40,071 nt of DNA from Actinomycetota bacterium (GTDB lineage Bacteria; Actinomycetota; Acidimicrobiia; Acidimicrobiales; Microtrichaceae): positions 1 through 40,071 of the forward strand of contig JADJBW010000023.1 in the NCBI GenBank assembly GCA_016703525.1, read 5' to 3'. Below, piece by piece: positions 7,056 through 12,442 of the stretch (positions are counted from its first letter, which is position 1; every line of letters begins with the position of its first letter). The position numbers and the translations under genes are program-made. Below the pieces are notes generated by a model. That model saw only the letters and a program-made list of their open reading frames with translations. It made no database searches and was not told the DNA's origin.

Positions 7056-7078
7056 CCGTTTGCGCAACGCCGATCGAA
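7037..7078. repeat. 15-bp perfect inverted repeat
   Basis: TTCGATCGGCGTTGC (7037-7051) and its exact reverse complement (7064-7078) flank a 12-base spacer. There is no T run on either side, so it is not a classical intrinsic terminator. A dimeric repressor site or an origin hairpin are possible. Confidence 0.6.
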
Positions 7079-7335
7079 CTGGAATCGAGCAAGCCCACAA
7101 CGCCCGAAGCCCCGCCGCTCAACGCTCGCGCGCCGCGGTCCGGGGTCGGTGCCGGCCCTCACTCGAGCCGTCGTGGCGCCGCCTGTCTGCGTTCTCCCGG
7201 CGCCGGTGGCCCGCGCTCGGTGCTGGTCGGACGTGCTCCGGGTCTCGGCGCCGACGCGGTCCGAGCCCGCACGCTCGGCCTTGCGGCTGCGTTACGGGCG
7301 GGCTCGGAGCCGGGTGGGGGGTCACCACCCGCGGG

Positions 7336-7602
7336 CTACCGGTCGGCCGCGATCACGGCCTCGACCACGTCGTCGGCCGACAGCGTGCCGGCGTCGAGCG
7401 CCGCGCGGAGGGAGTCATCGGCCCAGTGGTCGATCGCGCCCCAGACGTCGAGCCGCCCGTCGTACTGCCGCGGCAGCAGCGTGCAGTCACCGACGTCGCG
7501 GCCGTCCACGTAGACGGTGGCGTCGACGGCACCCGCGTTGTCGGGGACGGTGGAGCGGGGGCCGCGGGCGGTGATCTTGGCGGTGATGGTCGTGGCGGTC
7601 AT
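7336..7602 (-). CDS. Small acidic protein of unknown function
   Basis: An 88-residue protein beginning at ATG 7602 with AGAGGA eight bases upstream; an in-frame start further right (7656) lies inside the promoter-like repeat and was not used. The sequence (TTITAKITARGPRSTVPDNA, then DATVYVDGRDVGDCTLLPRQ and a C-terminal ADDVVEAVIAADR) suggests a small beta-rich domain and an acidic helix. No family recognised. It is a single-gene unit behind the promoter repeat at 7638-7678. Its position is that of an early phage gene. Confidence 0.6.
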   Translation of the reverse strand: MTATTITAKITARGPRSTVPDNAGAVDATVYVDGRDVGDCTLLPRQYDGRLDVWGAIDHWADDSLRAALDAGTLSADDVVEAVIAADR

Positions 7603-7640
7603 GGTCGGTTCCTCTTGGCGGCCGGCGTCGCGCTGGCCAT
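7599..7640 (-). CDS. Possible 13-residue leader peptide
   Basis: ATG 7640 opens a frame MASATPAAKRNRP whose stop (TGA, 7599-7601) overlaps the start of the 88-residue gene as ATGA. The ATG sits immediately after a promoter-like repeat, at the position where transcription would start. It may be a translated leader coupling into the next gene, or the ATG may simply be chance. Confidence 0.25.
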   Translation of the reverse strand: MASATPAAKRNRP

Positions 7641-7678
7641 GTCTAGTTTGTAGCACCGTTTATCGGACTGACCAGGGG
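7638..7678 (-). promoter_or_regulatory. Promoter-like repeat, copy 1
   Basis: The minus strand reads CCTGGTCAGTCCGATAAACG followed by GTGCTACAAACTAGACATG. A near copy stands at 9179-9219, directly before another leftward gene. TACAAA is a -10-like hexamer six bases before ATG, with TGGTCA 16 bases further upstream. With a normal 6-7-base distance, the transcript would begin at or next to the ATG. The shared core also holds a CCG-N5-CGG symmetric element that could be an operator. Confidence 0.5.
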
Positions 7679-7685
7679 GGTCGCT

Positions 7686-8024
7686 TCACTTTTTCGAAGA
7701 ACGCTGTTTCGGTCGCGATCGCGCCCACTCCGTGAGCACTGTCGCTGCGACCGCCGACGGCGTGGTCTCGGTCCGCTCGGCCTCGTCTACGAGAGCGGCC
7801 TCGACGTCTTCGTCGACCGTCGGCCAGATCTTCGGCCGCCGGCCGGTGGCCGGCCGCCCGATCGGGGCCTCGAGCCCGGCCTCCCTGCGGATCCGGGAGA
7901 CGGTGCGCGCGCTGACGCCGACGGCCTCGGCGATCTCCTGCGAGCTGGCCTCCGCGGCCTTGGCCATGGCGACGATGCGGCGGCGGGTCGTGGCGTCCAC
8001 GAGGTGGATTGTAGCGCGGGTCAC
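7686..8024 (-). CDS. Helix-turn-helix DNA-binding protein
   Basis: A 112-residue basic protein from GTG 8024 (GTGA overlap). Residues about 12-43 (TTRRRIVAMAKAAEASSQEI, then AEAVGVSARTVSRIRREAG) form a clear resolvase/homeodomain-like helix-turn-helix. A basic linker with GRPATGRRPKIW follows, and the C-terminus (VEAALVDEAERTETTPSAVA onward) resembles a ribbon-helix-helix or small dimerisation segment. A regulator of the early genes is the likeliest role, and the palindromic elements in the two flanking promoter repeats would be natural targets; that link is inference. It is the last gene of its operon and ends eight bases before the next promoter repeat. Confidence 0.7.
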   Translation of the reverse strand: MTRATIHLVDATTRRRIVAMAKAAEASSQEIAEAVGVSARTVSRIRREAGLEAPIGRPATGRRPKIWPTVDEDVEAALVDEAERTETTPSAVAATVLTEWARSRPKQRSSKK

Positions 8025-8377
8025 ATGGACCCCACGATCGCCACGATCTCCTGGCCGAGGAGCGTGTGTACGGTGGCGCCATCTCGCTGCTCGGTGTAGC
8101 CCAGCTCGAGCGCCCAGCGCCCGGTGTGCTCGGGCTCGGCAAGATCGGCCAACTCGAACGGTGTCAGGGCCTCCACGATCTTGCGGATGACATCGCACCG
8201 CGCATCGCCGCAGTCGGCCCCGGGGCACGCCAGGATCGCCCAGGCTTCGCCGAGGTGCCGAAGTCGATCGACGCGGATGCCGGCGCGGTGGGCTCGGTCG
8301 GACCACCTGGAGGCGAGCCGCACGAGGTAGCGGGACTGCTCGTCGGTGGGGGCAGGGAATGGGGGGTCGACGATCAC
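8021..8377 (-). CDS. Hypothetical protein with CPGADCGDARC cluster
   Basis: A 118-residue protein starting at GTG 8377 (GTGA overlap with the upstream gene) and ending in GTGA overlap with the helix-turn-helix gene. The N-terminus is helical (DEQSRYLVRLASRWSDRAHR), the middle carries three cysteines in CPGADCGDARC, and the C-terminus is beta-like (TVHTLLGQEIVAIVGSM). No family recognised. The operon position between other small early genes suggests an accessory function. Confidence 0.6.
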   Translation of the reverse strand: MIVDPPFPAPTDEQSRYLVRLASRWSDRAHRAGIRVDRLRHLGEAWAILACPGADCGDARCDVIRKIVEALTPFELADLAEPEHTGRWALELGYTEQRDGATVHTLLGQEIVAIVGSM

Positions 8378-8568
8378 GGCGATGCCTCCGGGCTGGTGGT
8401 GGTGGCGGGTCGGGTGACGAGCGCGATCAGCACGGTGCGAGCGAGGCTGCGCGCGGCCGGCGCGCAGTGAACGATCTCTGCTGCAGCCGAGATCGCCTCG
8501 TCGGGGTCGACGCCGTCAGCGACGAGGTCCAGCGCGTGGTCGACCAGGAGGCGGGCGGAGCAGCTCAC
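8374..8568 (-). CDS. Small helical protein of unknown function
   Basis: A 64-residue protein from GTG 8568, with four-base GTGA overlaps at both ends. It is mostly helical (LLVDHALDLVADGVDPDEAI, then ARSLARTVLIALVTR). No domain is recognised. Coupling with its neighbours is the main support. Confidence 0.5.
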   Translation of the reverse strand: MSCSARLLVDHALDLVADGVDPDEAISAAAEIVHCAPAARSLARTVLIALVTRPATTTSPEASP

Positions 8569-9181
8569 GACCGCACCTGCACGCGCCAGGCGTAGACGGT
8601 CCAGCGGTCCGACAGCTGGCCCGGGCGGCAGAGCACGACGGCGTCGCCGCCGAGCTCGTGGCCGAGCACCTGGTAGCGCCCGGCGCCGTCGACCGACACG
8701 AGGGCGCCCTCGGCCGGCGGCGTCGCTCGGTACGCGCGGGACACGTGCGAGTCGGCCGGAGGCCCCAGCAGGGAGTCGGCGAGCGCCTCGGCCTCGGCCT
8801 CGCTGACGATGGCGACGGGCTCGCCGCGCTCCGCGTCGGCCAGCAGCAACCGGCCCGACTCGTCGGGCGTGGCGGTGTCACCGAGGCGGCCGAGGCCCCT
8901 GGGGTGGGCGGGGCGCGAGCGCCCGAGTGGCTGGTGGCAGGTGAGTCGGCTCGGCCTCCCAGCCCGAGGGCGTCCTGGTCTCCGTGCTCGCGCAGGGCGA
9001 GCTGCTCCGCGTCGTGCTGCTCGGCGTAGGTCAGATCGACGTACGCCCCGTGCTGCAGCCCCTGCGGATCGGCTGCTGCAGCCCAGCCGCCGAGGTGGTG
9101 GTGGAACTCGACGGCCACCTCCACCTCGACGGACTCGCCGTCGCGGTCCAGTTCGACTCGAACGATCTCGTCGCGGCGCAT
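8565..9181 (-). CDS. Early protein interrupted by an apparent -1 frame change
   Basis: The start is ATG 9181 (MRRDEIVRVELDRDGESVEV), directly behind promoter repeat copy 2. This frame has natural composition for about 100 residues (VEFHHHLGGWAAAADPQGLQ, HGAYVDLTYAEQHDAEQLAL, then a Pro/Ser/Ala linker). Near 8880 it turns into Arg/Pro/Ser-rich shadow sequence, while the frame one base back continues naturally with TPDESGRLLLADAERGEPVA and ends SDRWTVYAWRVQVRS at 8565, in a GTGA overlap with the next gene. The downstream frame has no start codon near the junction. So this is probably one gene with a one-base indel (error or mutation); no canonical slippery heptamer was found. The coordinates span both frames. 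Function unknown. Confidence 0.5.
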
Positions 9182-9219
9182 GTCTAGTTTGTAGCACCGA
9201 CTATCGGCCATGCCAGGGG
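9182..9219 (-). promoter_or_regulatory. Promoter-like repeat, copy 2
   Basis: The minus strand reads CCCCTGGCATGGCCGATAG, then TCGGTGCTACAAACTAGACATG, matching copy 1 in its last 20 bases except for the few around the symmetric element (CCGAtagTCGG here). TACAAA again lies six bases before ATG 9181. It separates the portal/Mu-F operon from the small early operon and probably drives the latter. Confidence 0.5.
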
Positions 9220-9255
9220 CGCGGTGTCGATTTTTCGGCGCTCGAAACCGGCCAT

Positions 9256-9564
9256 CTATCGCGCCGCTGCCGCGGTGCCGGGGTCCGGCGGCGTCGGCTT
9301 CCGCGACAGGATCCGCAGCAGCAGCGATCGGTGCGCCTGGGCGTGCCCGATCAGCGTGTCGGCCTTCGCGGCCATCCGCTGGTGGTGATCGACCGTCGAC
9401 GTGTGCAGCTCCTCGTGGCGCTCGAGCCACGACTGAGCTGCGGAGGCGAGGCGCAGCGCGGCGCCGACGAGGCGGCCGAACTGGACCGCCGCGTAGGCAG
9501 CGATCGCGATCCCGCCTCCGCTGGTGAGGTTGGTGACGGACGTGGTGTCGAACTGGTCGATCAT
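9256..9564 (-). CDS. Small protein with one hydrophobic segment
   Basis: A 102-residue protein starting at ATG 9564 (ATGA overlap with the Mu-F-like gene). Residues about 15-42 (SGGGIAIAAYAAVQFGRLVG onward) form a moderately hydrophobic helix that could be membrane-associated; the remainder is a His-rich amphipathic helix (WLERHEELHTSTVDHHQRMA) and a proline tail. No family recognised. It closes the portal/Mu-F operon. A holin-like role is possible from size and topology but unsupported by motif. Confidence 0.55.
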   Translation of the reverse strand: MIDQFDTTSVTNLTSGGGIAIAAYAAVQFGRLVGAALRLASAAQSWLERHEELHTSTVDHHQRMAAKADTLIGHAQAHRSLLLRILSRKPTPPDPGTAAAAR

Positions 9565-10412
9565 GCGGATACTCCGGCGGCGAGTGGTTCGGTCGCGCGT
9601 GCACGCGACGAGGACGGCGACGTGGCGGCGGACGACGCCGCGATCTGGTCGAGGTCGATCACGCCTTCGGCGACGCAGCGGCACTGCACCGGGTGGCCGG
9701 GGTGGCCGTCTGCGGGCGCGGTCGACCAGCGAAAGCGACGGCCGTCGCGGTCGGCGTGCGCGTCGCGGACTCGCTGATCTCGCGACGTACGCCACACGTA
9801 CTCGGTGATCCCGAGCGCCTGCTGCCGCGCCTGCGTGAGCTGGCCGTTGAGCTTCCCGATCTGGTCGCGCGCGATCACCTTGGCGCGTCCCTCGATCGTG
9901 CCGAACTTCAGCGGCAAGCCGCGCTCGCGCCACCGCTTCGCAATCACCTCGGCGCGCTCGCCCGAAGCGAAAGCACGCTCGAGGTCGTCGCGGATCGACG
10001 GCACCGCGTCGGCGGCGATCGACCGGATCAGCTCCGCGTTCTCTCGGTTCCACCGATCGAGCACCTTTCCGCGGAAGCCCTCGCTCGTGACCACCTCGAC
10101 ACCGATCGCCTGCTTCGCGCGCGCGGAGAACTCCGCGCGGTGGCGGCGGTCGGTCTCCTCGCCGACGCGCTCTGCGTCACGCTCGACGCGTGATGCGGCG
10201 CGGCGAAGCTTCACCGCGAGCGAAGCCAGCGAGCGACGGATCGCGCTCGACAGATCGTCGCCGCGCTCGCGCGCCGCGGCATCGTACGCGGGCAGCGTCG
10301 ACGATCGTAGGTGAGACCACGCGTCGTCAGCAAGCCGCCGGATCGCACGCTCATAGGCCCGCTGCTGCGCGGCCGGTGCGTCGATGCCGGGTAGGCGCGC
10401 CTTGTCCATCAC
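9561..10412 (-). CDS. Mu gpF-like head morphogenesis protein
   Basis: A 283-residue protein starting at GTG 10412 (GTGA overlap; ATG 10409 follows immediately). Mu-F/SPP1 gp7-type proteins are minor head proteins associated with the portal and ejected or needed for infectivity. The N-terminal 110 residues are helical and basic. The C-terminal domain has the family signature: FGTIEGRAKVIARDQIGKLN, then QALGITEYVWRTSRDQRVRD, AHADRDGRRFRW and GHPGHPVQCRC, the conserved His/Cys end of the domain. It sits immediately after the portal gene, the normal neighbour. Confidence 0.87.
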   Translation of the reverse strand: MMDKARLPGIDAPAAQQRAYERAIRRLADDAWSHLRSSTLPAYDAAARERGDDLSSAIRRSLASLAVKLRRAASRVERDAERVGEETDRRHRAEFSARAKQAIGVEVVTSEGFRGKVLDRWNRENAELIRSIAADAVPSIRDDLERAFASGERAEVIAKRWRERGLPLKFGTIEGRAKVIARDQIGKLNGQLTQARQQALGITEYVWRTSRDQRVRDAHADRDGRRFRWSTAPADGHPGHPVQCRCVAEGVIDLDQIAASSAATSPSSSRARATEPLAAGVSA

Positions 10413-10756
10413 GCACCCGTGGTCGCGTCAGCTGGCGCGTCGTTCGGTGGCTGAGTCGCGGCCGGTGCCGGTGCGGCCGCGGGCACGAAGTTGCGCAGCG
10501 ACTCGAGCATGCGCTGCGCTTCGGCTGGCGTGCGCACGACGCCCGGCGCGGCGATCAGCAGCATCTCCACGCCGAACTCGATCGGCAGCTCCTTGCGCAC
10601 GATCTGGCCAGCCAGCTCGCGGATCTCCTTCATCTGCGCGCCGTTCAGCGCCTGCGCCTGCACGTCGGATCCGCCAGCTGCTGCGGCCGATGGATCCGTC
10701 GCCGCGCCCGCGTCCGGTGCTGGCGTCTTCGCGGCTTCCGCGCTCGATCGCCGCAT
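10409..10756 (-). CDS. Portal C-terminal segment in a shifted frame
   Basis: A 115-residue frame from ATG 10756 overlapping the 3' end of the portal frame. After a proline/alanine linker (AAKTPAPDAGAATDPSAA) it carries LNGAQMKEIRELAGQIVRKE and LPIEFGVEMLLIAAPGVVRT. In DUF1073-type portal proteins a helical element of this kind (LNGAQ-x(n)-I-x(n)-LP-x(n)-G) normally forms the C-terminus of the portal itself. The portal frame, by contrast, degenerates into Arg/Gly/Asp-rich sequence in the overlap. It is therefore probably the real portal C-terminus separated by a one-base indel, or less likely an independently translated piece. Confidence 0.55.
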   Translation of the reverse strand: MRRSSAEAAKTPAPDAGAATDPSAAAAGGSDVQAQALNGAQMKEIRELAGQIVRKELPIEFGVEMLLIAAPGVVRTPAEAQRMLESLRNFVPAAAPAPAATQPPNDAPADATTGA

Positions 10757-12095
10757 CCTCGTCGGGCATGTCCGGCGGATCCTCGCCGTCGGGTCGCTCC
10801 TCGAGACAGCCGCGCGAGCCGAGCTCGATCCGCGTGTACCGGATGTCGTCGCTCGACGCGGCGCCCGTTCGCCAGCGGATCTCGTCGGTCTGGGCGATCT
10901 TGTACTCGAGGTCGGCGACTTCCGACTCGGTCGGCGTCATCAGCGAGTGCCAATGCACGGTCCACTTCGGCGGGACCACGCCGCGCGTCGGGCCTTCCTT
11001 CGACGCGAACAGCAGCTCGAGGATCCAGTTGATCCAGCGCGTGCCGTAGCGCGTCTGCCGTCCCTTGATGAACGCGTTGTACGTCCGCTTCTCGCCGGAG
11101 TTGGTGCCGGTGTTCAGTCCGCCCGTCGTCTCGCCGAGCAGCTCGCTGCGAGGGATCGGCACGGCTGACACGAGCCCGTTGACGAACATCTCGATCAGCT
11201 CGCGCACGCCGGTCACCGATCGCGACTGCGTGACGTAGCCTTCTGCGGGTCGCTCCTTCGTGCCGGCATCGAGCGCAACACCGTGGAGCACGTCCTTGCC
11301 GAGCTGCATGGACATGAGCCGCTTGCGCACGTACTCCTCTTGCCCGCGCTGCATCGCTTCGGCGAGTCCCGCGATCGTGAACACGTCGACGGAGATGTCT
11401 TGCAGGATCGTCTCGCCGTAGCCGTACGCGACGAGGATCCGGCGCAGCCGCTCCCACACCCGCTTGTAGACCGAGACGCCCCAGCCCATGCGGAGCTGCC
11501 GTTGCAGCCGCGACAGCGGCGTGCCGCCGCAGAACTTCTGCACGCGGCTCGCGTGGATCAGACGCCCTTGGATCGCGTCAGCCTCGGGGCCGTCGGTCAC
11601 GATCATGTAGCCGTCGGGCTCGCCGACGCTTCGGCCGCGCGACCACACCGGCGTGACGCAGTGGCGATCGAGCACGAACAGCCCGCGCACACGCTGGATC
11701 CGCCCGAGGTCGAGCGGCTCGTAGGCCGGCAGTCCGTCGTCGATCGCGGCGCCGAGGATCGCTCCGCCGTAGGCGGAGCCCCAGCGATCGAGGTCGCTCA
11801 GGTGCTCGAGTGCAGCGAGCGTCTCGAGCCCGGACTCGACCGCCTGCAGGTCACCATCGAAGTCGCGGATCTCGAAGCCTTCGCGCGTGAGGTCGTTCGC
11901 GGGCATGTCGACGATCTTCGCGGCCAGCCCGTCGTCGTGGTAGAGCGCGTCGATCTGGTGCTGCGTGAGGTCGGCGTTGGCGAGCAGGCGGGTGCCCGTT
12001 GCCTTGTCGCGGAACACGTCACCAAGGCCCGTCAGCACGTTGGCCATGCCGTCGGCGCGCACGAATCGTCCAGCGTGATCTCGCTTCATCGTCAT
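10428..12095 (-). CDS. Portal protein (DUF1073/Acb1-like portal type)
   Basis: The portal forms the dodecameric channel at the capsid vertex through which DNA is packaged and ejected. Start is ATG 12095 (ATGA overlap). Residues 1 to about 450 are typical: HQIDALYHDDGLAAKIVDMP, ANDLTREGFEI, DRWGSAYGGAILGAAIDDG, then VRGLFVLDRHCVTPVWSRGR, SRLQRQLRMGWGVSVYKRVW, and TTGGLNTGTNSGEKRTYNAF, WTVHWHSLMTPTESEVADLE. The conserved early block and late TNSGE-x-R-x-Y element are those of DUF1073 portals. From about residue 450 (near 10750) the frame looks like shadow sequence and the true C-terminus continues in the frame annotated at 10409-10756. The nominal 555-residue length is therefore misleading. Confidence 0.85.
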   Translation of the reverse strand: MTMKRDHAGRFVRADGMANVLTGLGDVFRDKATGTRLLANADLTQHQIDALYHDDGLAAKIVDMPANDLTREGFEIRDFDGDLQAVESGLETLAALEHLSDLDRWGSAYGGAILGAAIDDGLPAYEPLDLGRIQRVRGLFVLDRHCVTPVWSRGRSVGEPDGYMIVTDGPEADAIQGRLIHASRVQKFCGGTPLSRLQRQLRMGWGVSVYKRVWERLRRILVAYGYGETILQDISVDVFTIAGLAEAMQRGQEEYVRKRLMSMQLGKDVLHGVALDAGTKERPAEGYVTQSRSVTGVRELIEMFVNGLVSAVPIPRSELLGETTGGLNTGTNSGEKRTYNAFIKGRQTRYGTRWINWILELLFASKEGPTRGVVPPKWTVHWHSLMTPTESEVADLEYKIAQTDEIRWRTGAASSDDIRYTRIELGSRGCLEERPDGEDPPDMPDEDAAIERGSREDASTGRGRGDGSIGRSSWRIRRAGAGAERRADEGDPRAGWPDRAQGAADRVRRGDAADRRAGRRAHASRSAAHARVAAQLRARGRTGTGRDSATERRAS

Positions 12096-12442
12096 GCTCG
12101 CAGTCGTGGGTGGATGACCAGGATGTCGCGGCCGATCGTCGGCGACGTGACCACGCGACCATCGGTGAAGGTGATCACGAACACGTACGAGAACTGCACG
12201 GGCTCGTCGAACTCACGCGACGCGGAGACGGGCTCGCCGTCCTGCCACGCGTACTGCACGGTCCCCGCGGTCGCGCTGACGATCGTGCAGGTGTAGTCGG
12301 TCGCGACATCCTCGTCGTCGAAGACGCGGAGCACGACCGTCGTGCCGGACGGAAGCGCCTCGGACGTCCCGTCCGATCGTGCGATCTGCCGGTTCACGAC
12401 GGGGCCGCGGTCGCCTACTCGCAGGTGGATCGGTGCGCTCAT
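12092..12442 (-). CDS. BppU-like N-terminal-domain protein
   Basis: A 116-residue all-beta protein from ATG 12442 (ATGA overlap). It follows the pattern of the N-terminal domain of upper baseplate proteins (BppU): HLRVGDRGPVVNRQIARSDG, then SGTTVVLRVFDDEDVATDYT, ATAGTVQYAWQDGEPVSASR, VQFSYVFVITFTDGRVVTSP, and TIGRDILVIHPRL. In lactococcal phages this domain attaches receptor-binding proteins to the tail. Here it stands alone after a large fibre-like protein, so it may be a small structural adaptor of that appendage. Assignment is by strand pattern; confidence moderate. Confidence 0.6.
   Translation of the reverse strand: MSAPIHLRVGDRGPVVNRQIARSDGTSEALPSGTTVVLRVFDDEDVATDYTCTIVSATAGTVQYAWQDGEPVSASREFDEPVQFSYVFVITFTDGRVVTSPTIGRDILVIHPRLRA

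Larger units (their letters stand above)
6601..7335. promoter_or_regulatory. Non-coding regulatory region with AT-rich island and repeats
   Basis: No believable gene lies in these 735 bases; frames present are Arg/Pro-rich shadows. The sequence is less GC-rich than its neighbours and contains an AT-rich island (AAATATATATTCAATAC, 6930-6946), three related GCGTTGC-(G)-ATCT motifs in the same orientation (6867-6881, 6976-6989, 7044-7055) and a 15-bp perfect inverted repeat (7037-7078). It separates the leftward recombination operon from the leftward small-gene operon. Promoter/operator control or a replication origin are both compatible. Right of 7080 to 7335 nothing distinct was seen. Confidence 0.5.
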
